From an uncultured Flavobacteriales bacterium (GTDB lineage: Bacteria > Bacteroidota > Bacteroidia > Flavobacteriales_D > Crocinitomicaceae), in NCBI GenBank assembly GCA_903899795.1, contig CAIUKX010000548.1:1-6051 (forward strand): 6,051 nucleotides of DNA. Direction: 5' to 3'. Of this stretch, positions 1 through 5,250 are shown piece after piece. The notes under the pieces are model-generated. The model had not been told where the DNA came from, searched no databases, and worked only from the letters and a program-made list of their open reading frames with translations. The first letter of the stretch is position 1, and each line of letters starts with the position of its first letter. A program made the position numbers and the translations under genes.

Positions 1-42
1 GAAAGAATGCCGGTTAATATTTTAATAAAAACTTTTAACTAA
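1..42 (+). CDS. Possible 3' end of an upstream gene (partial)
   Basis: The frame starting at base 1 is open for 13 codons, ending ERMPVNILIKTFN before a TAA stop at 40-42. That is 12 bases before the start of the protease lipoprotein gene on the same strand. The other two + frames stop within 24 bases. If real, it is the C-terminus of a gene transcribed with the protease. The fragment is too short to identify a family, and in AT-rich DNA an open run this short can occur by chance. Confidence 0.25.
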   Translation, partial: ERMPVNILIKTFN

Positions 43-54
43 AAACGGAAAGCT

Positions 55-978
55 ATGAAAACTACTAAAACAAAAATTTTGCGAATGATTTCAAAAGTCA
101 GTGTGCTGGCTGTAATACTGTTCTTTATCGGTTGTAAAAAAGATCAGACTAGTGATAATCAATCGATAGGCGATAAAGGCGATTTTCGTCATTTGTTTAC
201 AAATGGAGTACCTGAAATAACTGAATCGGATTTGGCTCCTTATCCTATTTTAACTCAGGAGGAATATCAGGGCAAATATGGTCCATCTGAAAAAGCATTG
301 CCTTCTTCTGTTAACTTGCCTACACCTCCTGTTGGAAATCAGGGTAATGATGGTGCATGTGTAGGCTGGGGAACAGGTTATGCCTGTCACAGTATACTTC
401 GTTATATGAACAATACTGTTCATCAAAGTCAGTGGGCTGGAGCTACGCGGAGTCCTTCCTACATCTATAACCAAATTAAATTGGGTAGCTGTGGTGCTGG
501 GTCTTACCCAATGGATGCTCTTAACCTGATGTTAAACAAAGGAGAATGTTCAAATTCGCAGATGCCTTATGTGCAAGGTGGGTGCTATACTTTACCAACT
601 GCGCTTCAGAACACGGAAGCAGCAGGACGAAAAATTTCAGCCTGGTATCGGATCAATGAGGCAAGTACGAATGATATTAAATATTATTTAAGCCAAAATC
701 TTCCTGTACCGGTTTGTTTTACGGTAAATTCCAGTTTCTTCAATATCTACCAGACAAATTATGTTTGGAATAGTTTATACGGATCTTCTCAAGGTGGGCA
801 TTGTGTTTGCATTGTTGGGTACGATGATGCCAATCAACGTTTCAAAGTAATGAATTCATGGGGTTCAGGTTGGGGTGTTGGTGGATTTTTCTATATTTCG
901 TATGCGAACATCAATAATCACTGTTTGAATTTTGCAGCGATCGCTATGCCAAATCCAGGAGCCAATACTCCTCAATAA
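55..978 (+). CDS. Papain-like (C1 family) cysteine protease lipoprotein
   Basis: The 307-residue product is probably a cell-envelope peptidase. Residues 1-26 form a lipoprotein signal peptide: a basic N-terminus, a hydrophobic core (VSVLAVILFFIG) and the lipid-attachment Cys27 in FIGC. KKDQ follows the Cys, and such charged residues can direct Bacteroidota lipoproteins to the cell surface (inference). The catalytic domain covers about residues 82-300. PVGNQGNDGACVGW supplies the oxyanion-hole Gln96 and nucleophile Cys102 with the exact papain spacing of six. GGHCVCIVGYDD supplies catalytic His249, and VMNSWGSGWG supplies Asn267. All four key residues are present, so it should be active. The papain Cys22 position is Asp99, and the residue after the nucleophile is Val rather than the usual Trp. 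No long propeptide is obvious; only about 55 residues separate the lipid anchor from the domain. The start is the only ATG giving a full signal peptide. It is preceded by GGAAAG, a weak ribosome site. The substrate is unknown. Confidence 0.9.
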   Translation: MKTTKTKILRMISKVSVLAVILFFIGCKKDQTSDNQSIGDKGDFRHLFTNGVPEITESDLAPYPILTQEEYQGKYGPSEKALPSSVNLPTPPVGNQGNDGACVGWGTGYACHSILRYMNNTVHQSQWAGATRSPSYIYNQIKLGSCGAGSYPMDALNLMLNKGECSNSQMPYVQGGCYTLPTALQNTEAAGRKISAWYRINEASTNDIKYYLSQNLPVPVCFTVNSSFFNIYQTNYVWNSLYGSSQGGHCVCIVGYDDANQRFKVMNSWGSGWGVGGFFYISYANINNHCLNFAAIAMPNPGANTPQ

Positions 979-1025
979 ATACAGTATCGTCAGACTGAGT
1001 AAACGAAAGGCTGACAAACAACACA

Positions 1026-1052
1026 AAAAGGCGAGCTATTAGCTCGCCTTTT
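1026..1052. terminator. Bidirectional intrinsic terminator
   Basis: A perfect 12-bp inverted repeat (AAAAGGCGAGCT at 1026-1037 and AGCTCGCCTTTT at 1041-1052) surrounds a 3-base ATT loop. The GC-rich core is flanked by A on the left and T on the right, giving a U-tract in both directions. It lies between the convergent ends of the protease gene (978) and rpmA (1073), so it can end both transcripts. Confidence 0.87.
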
Positions 1053-1072
1053 CAATTACTTTCGTATCAATA

Positions 1073-1342
1073 TTAAGCTTCTGCTGCCTCGAAAGGTACT
1101 ACAGAAACAAATGAACGATTTTCTTTTTTCTTACGGAATTCTACTAATCCATCAGTCAAAGCATATAATGTGTGATCTTTTCCGATTCCAACATTTGCTC
1201 CAGCATGATGATGTGTCCCTCTTTGACGAACGATGATGTTACCAGCGATAGCAACTTGTCCACCAAAAATTTTCACTCCTAATCGCTTGCTTTCCGACTC
1301 ACGACCATTTTTCGAACTACCAACTCCTTTTTTATGTGCCAT
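1073..1342 (-). CDS. rpmA: 50S ribosomal protein L27
   Basis: This 89-residue protein has the usual length for bacterial L27, a large-subunit protein whose N-terminal tail reaches toward the peptidyl-transferase centre. It begins MAHKKGVGSSKNGRESESKR, the conserved basic start. There is no N-terminal extension of the kind Firmicutes must cleave off. The family signature is at residues 34-48 (GNIIVRQRGTHHHAG), followed by NVGIGKDHTLYAL at residues 50-62. The C-terminus (PFEAAEA) is acidic and variable, as is common. It is the second gene of the rplU-rpmA operon, 52 bases after rplU, and ends 20 bases before the shared terminator hairpin. Identification is secure. Confidence 0.98.
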   Translation of the reverse strand: MAHKKGVGSSKNGRESESKRLGVKIFGGQVAIAGNIIVRQRGTHHHAGANVGIGKDHTLYALTDGLVEFRKKKENRSFVSVVPFEAAEA

Positions 1343-1356
1343 TGTGTTTCAATTTA

Positions 1357-1362
1357 TCCTCC
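1357..1362 (-). promoter_or_regulatory. Shine-Dalgarno-like site upstream of rpmA
   Basis: Read on the minus strand, GGAGGA lies 14 bases upstream of the rpmA ATG in the 52-base rplU-rpmA gap. The match to the anti-Shine-Dalgarno sequence is strong, but the spacing is longer than the usual 5-9 bases. It is one of the few clear sites of this kind in the window; most starts here have AT-rich leaders instead. Confidence 0.5.
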
Positions 1363-1394
1363 GATACATTGCTGTATTGGAAGTAGTTCAATTT

Positions 1395-1706
1395 TTAATC
1401 TTTAATATCCGTAATGGTTATCGCCGTAAAACTTTGGCGGTGTCCATTTCTTTTTTCGTAACCTTTACGTCTCTTTTTACGGAAAACGATTACTTTATCA
1501 CCTTTTACGTGATCATTTACTTCTGCAGAAACCGAAGCTCCTGATATAGCTGGGGCGCCAACGTTGATTTTCCCACCATTGTCTACTAAAAGAACTCTGT
1601 CAAAGCTTAATTTTGCTCCAACTTCTTCTTTCAAACGGTGTACAAAAATCTTTTGGTCTTTTTGCACTTTGAACTGCTGCCCTGCTATCTCTACAATTGC
1701 GTACAT
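1395..1706 (-). CDS. rplU: 50S ribosomal protein L21
   Basis: This 103-residue protein matches the usual length of bacterial L21, which binds 23S rRNA and contacts L20. It opens MYAIVEIAGQQFKVQKDQ, the conserved L21 N-terminal strand. It carries the basic rRNA-binding signature near residues 71-91 (VIVFRKKRRKGYEKRNGHRQ). The protein ends FTAITITDIKD, as in other L21 proteins. It is the first gene of the rplU-rpmA operon. The start ATG at 1704-1706 aligns with the conserved N-terminus. Upstream is an A/T-rich leader of about 38 bases with no properly spaced Shine-Dalgarno sequence, normal for Bacteroidota ribosomal genes, and then a good promoter at 1751-1780. Identification is secure. Confidence 0.98.
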   Translation of the reverse strand: MYAIVEIAGQQFKVQKDQKIFVHRLKEEVGAKLSFDRVLLVDNGGKINVGAPAISGASVSAEVNDHVKGDKVIVFRKKRRKGYEKRNGHRQSFTAITITDIKD

Positions 1707-1750
1707 ATAGCTTGTTTTTAAAAATTTAAATTTCTCCGAAAATCGGACGA

Positions 1751-1780
1751 CAAAGATAGGGATATTATTTAGAAATCAAA
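1751..1780 (-). promoter_or_regulatory. Bacteroidota-type promoter of rplU-rpmA
   Basis: Read on the minus strand, TATCTTTG (1758-1751) fits the Bacteroidota -7 consensus TAnnTTTG exactly. TTTG at 1780-1777 serves as the -33 element, with an 18-base spacer. Transcription would start near 1744, giving a leader of roughly 38 bases before the rplU ATG. The assignment rests on motif and spacing only. Confidence 0.65.
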
Positions 1781-1862
1781 AGTTGTCAACAATTATTTTT
1801 TAATTCGTGTTCAATTTTACCGTTTGTCGGGTTTTTGTATGAATAAATTGACTGAATTTCTG

Positions 1863-1870
1863 TACTTTTG
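1863..1870 (+). promoter_or_regulatory. Candidate -7 element of the yidD operon promoter
   Basis: TACTTTTG fits the Bacteroidota -7 consensus TAnnTTTG. Only five bases (GGAAT) separate it from the ATG at 1876, so the predicted transcription start falls at or within a few bases of the start codon. No -33 TTTG lies at the normal distance; the nearest TTTTTG (1832-1837) is 25 bases upstream. An imperfect alternative, TACCGTTTG at 1818-1826 (one base too long), would leave a leader of about 45 bases. Confidence 0.4.
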
Positions 1871-1875
1871 GGAAT

Positions 1876-2343
1876 ATGTTACCAAGCTTTATACCTTCAA
1901 AAAAATGGATACTAAGGTTATCATTGATTTGTTTTTGTTGCCTTGTCGGAAATAGACTATTTTCTCAGACTCAAGAAAAAACACGAATGAATGATGTATT
2001 GTTGCAGGAAGTTTTTTCACAATATGAATTACCAATAAAGACGAATCGTAAATTATTGAATCTGAAAGATAAAAAGTGGACTTTTAAGTTGAATCCTTTG
2101 ACATATATTGCTGCGGGCTTAATGTATACTTATCAAAATGTTATTTCTGAACAAATTTCCGCCAATTGTAATTACCAAATCAGTTGTTCAGAATACACAA
2201 AAAAATGCATTGAAAAATACGGTTTGATAAAAGGAACTCTATTAGGATTGAATCAATTGAGCCAATGTATTCCTAATATCCAAGAAGAACATTGCGAGCA
2301 TGTAATTTCAGAACAAAATAAAGTGATTAATGTTATTGAATAG
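1876..2343 (+). CDS. yidD: YidD-domain protein with N-terminal signal peptide
   Basis: This 155-residue protein carries a YidD (DUF37) domain at about residues 73-135. Canonical YidD is a small, roughly 70-85-residue, inner-membrane-associated protein that aids YidC/Sec insertion. Family features are LTYIAAGLMYTYQNVIS (matching the usual fYqk.iSP helix), Cys98 and the CSEY box (Cys104-Tyr107), then KCIEKYGLIKGTLLGLNQLSQC, ending at Cys131. Unusually, residues 1-30 form a signal peptide (KKWILRLSLICFCCLVG, predicted cleavage LFS|QTQ), and a linker of about 40 residues precedes the domain. This would place the domain in the periplasm. The usual C-terminal HPGGYDPVP-like motif is missing, replaced by a divergent tail with an extra Cys140. 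Its stop overlaps the next gene by 14 bases, so it heads a three-gene operon. Domain identity is fairly sure; function as a classical YidD is doubtful. Confidence 0.85.
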   Translation: MLPSFIPSKKWILRLSLICFCCLVGNRLFSQTQEKTRMNDVLLQEVFSQYELPIKTNRKLLNLKDKKWTFKLNPLTYIAAGLMYTYQNVISEQISANCNYQISCSEYTKKCIEKYGLIKGTLLGLNQLSQCIPNIQEEHCEHVISEQNKVINVIE

Positions 2344-3130
2344 TCGCATAATTTATTGTTGGATAGTCTGCATGTTTATGGTGAAAACCACATTCACTCA
2401 AATTGACACTGGATTTATCCGACACCTGAGCGAAAATCAGTTGAAAAACGAACATTGGACATATCTGAATGAAGTCAAAATAAGACAAGATTCATTGGAA
2501 TATTTTAAGGCAAAATTTCATCTTCAATATGAAAATGATTCTTTGTTTTTACATTCATTTGATAAAAGTTTTGATCTGTTTTATAAAGATACAAGTGCTT
2601 TGTATTTAGCCTGTCTCCACTTTCTGAAAACAAATTCTAAAGATAGAGAGAAGTGGTTTGGGCGCATTTTAGATGATATGACAGTAAATCAATACGAATT
2701 GCATCCAATAGTGCATATGTATTACTATTCGTTACATCCGGTTGACGTAGATATCTCACAGATTCCTGAACAGCTGCAAAAGGATATGAATAGTTATAAA
2801 AAGGCAGATAAAAAAAAGCCGATTCTAGCTTCAACTTTATCCGCAATTATTCCAGGGTTGGGTGAATTATATATCGGGAACAAAAAAGTCTTTGGTACAA
2901 GATTGATCGCTTTAGGATTAATGGCATTTCAAACAGTGGAAAGTTTATTAACGCTGGGATTCAAGCATCCACTGACCATCATAGATGGGGGATTTTTCTC
3001 AGCATTTTATGTGACAAATATTGTCGGAGTCTATTATGATACGAAAGCCAAGAAAACCGAAACTAAAAATCAATTTTTAATCAATGCGTCGAATTATTTT
3101 TCTGCTGTATATCAGTATCAACTGTATTAA
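2330..3130 (+). CDS. Exported membrane protein with IIPG motif, YidD-operon partner 1
   Basis: This 266-residue protein has no assigned function. Residues 1-23 are a signal peptide or anchor (RIIYCWIVCMFMVKTTFT|QID). A soluble, charged, mostly helical region rich in Tyr, Leu and Lys (about residues 30-160) resembles helical-repeat proteins, but I see no clear TPR consensus. After a basic stretch (KKADKKKP, 157-164) comes a membrane domain, ASTLSAIIPGLGELYIGNKK (167-186), then hydrophobic segments at about 189-212 and 216-235 and the FYVTNI motif (226-231). This C-terminal pattern resembles the small glycine/proline-hairpin membrane domains (DUF5683/TM2-like) found beside YidD in Bacteroidota (recollection, not searched). 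The start ATG overlaps the end of the YidD gene by 14 bases in another frame, implying translational coupling. It shares its C-terminal motif and spacing with the next gene. Confidence 0.85.
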   Translation: MLLNSRIIYCWIVCMFMVKTTFTQIDTGFIRHLSENQLKNEHWTYLNEVKIRQDSLEYFKAKFHLQYENDSLFLHSFDKSFDLFYKDTSALYLACLHFLKTNSKDREKWFGRILDDMTVNQYELHPIVHMYYYSLHPVDVDISQIPEQLQKDMNSYKKADKKKPILASTLSAIIPGLGELYIGNKKVFGTRLIALGLMAFQTVESLLTLGFKHPLTIIDGGFFSAFYVTNIVGVYYDTKAKKTETKNQFLINASNYFSAVYQYQLY

Positions 3131-3908
3131 TTTTGTAAATGGTCAAAATGATGTCGAATCAAGGTTGATGCTGCTTGAGAAGGAATATTTTATTTCGGAA
3201 AATGATACAGTTAGGAATCAAATACTTGTTTCTAAAATTGAATTTTTACTCATAGATAATGTCGTTTCTCCAAGAGTACTTGAGGAAGTGAAAAGAGTTG
3301 AATATGATTTTTTGGAAGAAAAACAGCAGCGTGATTTTTTATGGAATGCAGCTTTGATTTCGTATTTGAATAAAGATACTTATTATGCGCTTTATTTTTT
3401 AGATAGGTATGAAGAAGAGTGTAACGATGTGAGTACGGAAAAAGAGCTTTTAAAGCTTCTGATTTATGTCTCATATGATACTTCCAAAGCACAACAAATT
3501 ATTGATACAATTTCAAAGATTGATAAGGATTTAAATTGTTTGAATTGCCTGAACTATATTCAAAATGTTGAGTCTAAACATCAAAAATTCGCCGAAATAA
3601 TTTCATATATTATTCCTGGTTCTGGTATGTTGCTCCAAGGGGATTTATTGAAAGGAAGCACTACTTTAGCATTGAATACCACTGTTGTATTGATAATTAG
3701 ATGGATGTTTTTACAGCATCAGTATTTAAATATGATTTCCTGGGGGACAAATCTCATTCAAAAATTTTATCTTGGGAATATTCGATTAACGCAGCGCATG
3801 ATTGAGAATAAAAACAATCGAATTCGGAAAAAAGCAGCAGATTCTTGTCAGGCAAATCTCGAGAATATTTTAAAACAATATCCTTTGGAGTTTAAAAAAA
3901 TGTTGTAA
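3084..3908 (+). CDS. Exported membrane protein with IIPG motif, YidD-operon partner 2
   Basis: This 274-residue protein has unknown function. The signal peptide is RRIIFLLYISINCINFVNG|QND (cleavage after Gly20). Residues 21-165 are charged and helical, with TPR-like spacing of aromatic and small residues (for example RDFLWNAALISYLNKDTYYA at 83-102). A CLNC pair (152-155) precedes the membrane domain. That domain has SYIIPGSGMLLQGDLLKGST (174-193), a hydrophobic segment (about 194-212), and FYLGNIRLTQRMIENKNNR (228-246). The IIPG-to-FY distance is 52 residues, against 53 in the preceding gene, so the two are probably paralogues. The gene overlaps the previous one by 47 bases. The next Met is residue 29, beyond the signal peptide, so the overlapping start is well supported. 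It ends the operon; no terminator hairpin follows before the convergent gene 11 bases away. Confidence 0.85.
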   Translation: MRRIIFLLYISINCINFVNGQNDVESRLMLLEKEYFISENDTVRNQILVSKIEFLLIDNVVSPRVLEEVKRVEYDFLEEKQQRDFLWNAALISYLNKDTYYALYFLDRYEEECNDVSTEKELLKLLIYVSYDTSKAQQIIDTISKIDKDLNCLNCLNYIQNVESKHQKFAEIISYIIPGSGMLLQGDLLKGSTTLALNTTVVLIIRWMFLQHQYLNMISWGTNLIQKFYLGNIRLTQRMIENKNNRIRKKAADSCQANLENILKQYPLEFKKML

Positions 3909-3919
3909 CCGAACGGTAT

Positions 3920-4675
3920 TCAATCGGCTCGTGTATAGCGACCTCGCCGTCCCAAAGGCTCATATTCAAAAATAAGATAGGATACGGTAAATTGTACTGA
4001 ATTTAATTTTATCGAATAAGGTTGTTCGTTGGTGTATGCGGACATATTGGTGAAGGATCTTAATCCCATGTTATAGCGTATTGAGAAATTAAAATCTGAA
4101 ATAGTTTTGTTTACACCGAAGATTAATCCATAATTGAATCCCCAAAACCGGTCTTTTACACTTGCCGATTCGACCATTGCTTTTGAGTCGTTTGGATTTC
4201 CGAAGTACAGATCGGATGTATTGTTATTTGAGTAATCATTTATGATGGACGAGAAAAAGGAAGTACCGATAAAACTAAAGTAGGGTCCGGCAAATATTCC
4301 AAAACGATTTTCACCATCTCCTGATTTTTGATCAAACTGGTATTCACATAATATGTTCCATGTATCTTCCCGCAGGCGTAATTTGTACCTGCTTGCGGCG
4401 TTGGAATATGTATTGGATGTATAATCGTAAGTGCTTCCTGCTATACTTCCTCCGGATTGCTGCCAATAAAATTCTGTAATAAGATTGATGTCGCTGTTAA
4501 AAACACCAAGGTATTTGTTACTGATTCCTCCGACGACTCCGATTCTGGGTATTGATCGAAAGAGTGAAGTACTTAGAAAGCTTGTGTTGATTCCCCCGAA
4601 AACAAATAATTGATTATCTTGAGTATACGCTGCTGAAGCTGATAAAAATGAAAAAAAGAAGAGTACAAATTTCAT
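3920..4675 (-). CDS. Outer-membrane beta-barrel family protein
   Basis: This 251-residue protein starts with a signal peptide (MKFVLFFFSFLSASAAYT|QDN). The mature part is made of amphipathic strands of alternating hydrophobic residues, such as QLFVFGGINTSFL (22-34), NILCEYQF, RFGIFAGPYFSFIG, FWGFNYGLIFGV, FNFSIRYNMGL and VQFTVSYLIFEY. Polar Ser/Asn/Gly-rich loops separate them. This fits a small eight-strand barrel of the Bacteroidota outer-membrane type (OMP_b-brl_2 or PorT-like; family assigned by pattern, not searched). A short basic tail (GRRGRYTRAD) follows the last strand, where typical barrels end on an aromatic residue. The gene is 23 bases downstream of the Lys-tailed protein gene and probably shares its transcript. 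No Shine-Dalgarno sequence precedes the ATG. Its 3' end faces the YidD operon. Confidence 0.85.
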   Translation of the reverse strand: MKFVLFFFSFLSASAAYTQDNQLFVFGGINTSFLSTSLFRSIPRIGVVGGISNKYLGVFNSDINLITEFYWQQSGGSIAGSTYDYTSNTYSNAASRYKLRLREDTWNILCEYQFDQKSGDGENRFGIFAGPYFSFIGTSFFSSIINDYSNNNTSDLYFGNPNDSKAMVESASVKDRFWGFNYGLIFGVNKTISDFNFSIRYNMGLRSFTNMSAYTNEQPYSIKLNSVQFTVSYLIFEYEPLGRRGRYTRAD

Positions 4676-4698
4676 TTGTAAACGGATTACCGGTGAGA

Positions 4699-5067
4699 TT
4701 ATTTTTTCTTTTTAGACCCACCTTTTCCTTTCTTTCCTCCACCTTCAATAATAGAGATAACGCCTAAGTATCCGAATCCATGTTTTGTGTCACCACTCAA
4801 CATAGAATAATATATAGTAGGAAAACATAAAACGTTTGCAACACACCAGCCAGCTTTTTGTCTTATTTTATGGTAATTAACATAAAATCGTTCATCAAAA
4901 ACCTGAATGGAAGGTGAACTAACAAATCTTCGTTCTTTTTTCGGAGTATCTGCTTTATTCACATTGAATGTGTTTTTTTCAAATTTCCCAGTTTCACCAT
5001 CAAATACTGCATATTCGAAATTGTCTCTGTATTCCGATGTTTTCTTTCTGCTCCTACCATTTTTCAC
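4699..5067 (-). CDS. Basic Lys-tailed protein of unknown function, probably missing its 5' end
   Basis: I do not recognise this 122-residue product. The first usable start is GTG at 5067. The same frame stays open and protein-like for 28 more codons upstream (including KDNKFYVIYTSAYSTDAEV) to a TAA at 5152-5154, with no ATG, so the true N-terminus is probably lost or in another frame. Visible features are a charged beta-rich part containing YAVFDGETGKFEKNTFNV (19-36) and FDERFYVNYHKIRQKAGW (57-74). A hydrophobic stretch, CVANVLCFPTIYYSML, may pack on or span a membrane. The tail is very basic (GGGKKGKGGSKKKK). Frames upstream suggest a signal-peptide start at 5212, rejoined by a +2 shift near 5122-5127, which would give a 171-residue exported protein. 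It is 23 bases upstream of the beta-barrel gene, suggesting co-transcription. Confidence 0.6.
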   Translation of the reverse strand: MKNGRSRKKTSEYRDNFEYAVFDGETGKFEKNTFNVNKADTPKKERRFVSSPSIQVFDERFYVNYHKIRQKAGWCVANVLCFPTIYYSMLSGDTKHGFGYLGVISIIEGGGKKGKGGSKKKK

Positions 5068-5119
5068 TTCTGCGTCTGTGGAGTATGCTGACGTATATAT
5101 TACGTAAAACTTGTTGTCT

Positions 5120-5212
5120 TTATATATTCGAAAAATTGAAATGTACAGCTTTTAAAGCTTGAAATGTACACAAAAACAGAATAAAACACCCAATTAAACA
5201 GCATTTAATCAT
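5120..5212 (-). pseudogene. Out-of-frame 5' piece of the Lys-tailed protein gene (signal peptide)
   Basis: A 30-codon frame from ATG at 5212-5210 encodes MIKCCLIGCFILFLCTFQ then ALKAVHFNFSNI, and stops at TAA (5120-5122). The first 22 residues look like a signal peptide: a Lys, a hydrophobic Cys-rich core and an ALKA cleavage site. The stop falls at a short AT run (minus strand AATATATAAAG). Adding one AT there continues the frame as SNIYKDNKFYVIYTS into the gene ending at 4699. Losing one base would also rejoin it. This is inference: it could be a real lesion, a sequencing error or a variable tract. The ATG overlaps the edge of the upstream terminator hairpin. Confidence 0.4.
5136..5170. repeat. 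12-bp direct repeat flanking a small palindrome
   Basis: TTGAAATGTACA occurs at 5136-5147 and again at 5159-5170, a period of 23 bases. Between and overlapping the copies is the near-palindrome AGCTTTTAAAGCT (5147-5159, 6-bp arms with a single central T). The repeat lies in the disturbed 5' region of the Lys-tailed protein gene. Recombination or slippage between the copies would remove 23 bases, which changes the reading frame. Confidence 0.6.
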
Positions 5213-5250
5213 AAATAAAAAGCCACTCGATTGAATGGCTTTTTATTTAT
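5211..5250 (-). terminator. Long hairpin terminator after the phage-like gene
   Basis: A perfect 15-bp stem (5211-5225 with 5236-5250, core AAAAAGCCA/TGGCTTTTT) closes a 10-base loop. On the minus strand the right arm ends in TTTTTATTTAT, a U-rich tract, directly after the TAA of the 5250-6002 gene, which overlaps the stem. The arms are AT-symmetric, so it may also work on the plus strand. It sits immediately upstream of the candidate ATG at 5212, so that gene would need read-through or another promoter. Confidence 0.8.

Noticed and set aside
1..54. A promoter for the protease gene in the first 54 bases
   Set aside because: The region is AT-rich, but no TAnnTTTG with a suitable -33 partner is present; the promoter may lie outside the window.
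250..474. A minus-strand open frame inside the protease gene
   Set aside because: It lies opposite the catalytic Cys region of a clear C1 peptidase and has no recognisable features.
1233..1544. A 103-codon + strand open frame across the rplU-rpmA junction
   Set aside because: It is antisense to two certain ribosomal protein genes and has no protein-like pattern or ribosome site.
1707..1745. An L21-binding autoregulatory leader upstream of rplU
   Set aside because: The leader is about 38 bases, almost all A/T, with no stable stem-loop visible.
2637..3492. Minus-strand open frames inside the two YidD-partner genes
   Set aside because: Both are short, lack start signals and lie opposite well-supported coding sequence.
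3908..3917. Inverted repeat ACCGAACGGT between the convergent genes as a terminator
   Set aside because: The arms are only four bases with a two-base loop and no T-tract follows.
4907..5162. Two overlapping + strand open frames opposite the Lys-tailed protein gene
   Set aside because: They are rich in Phe, Ser and Cys as expected from the complement of a Lys/Glu-rich gene, and they overlap each other in different frames.
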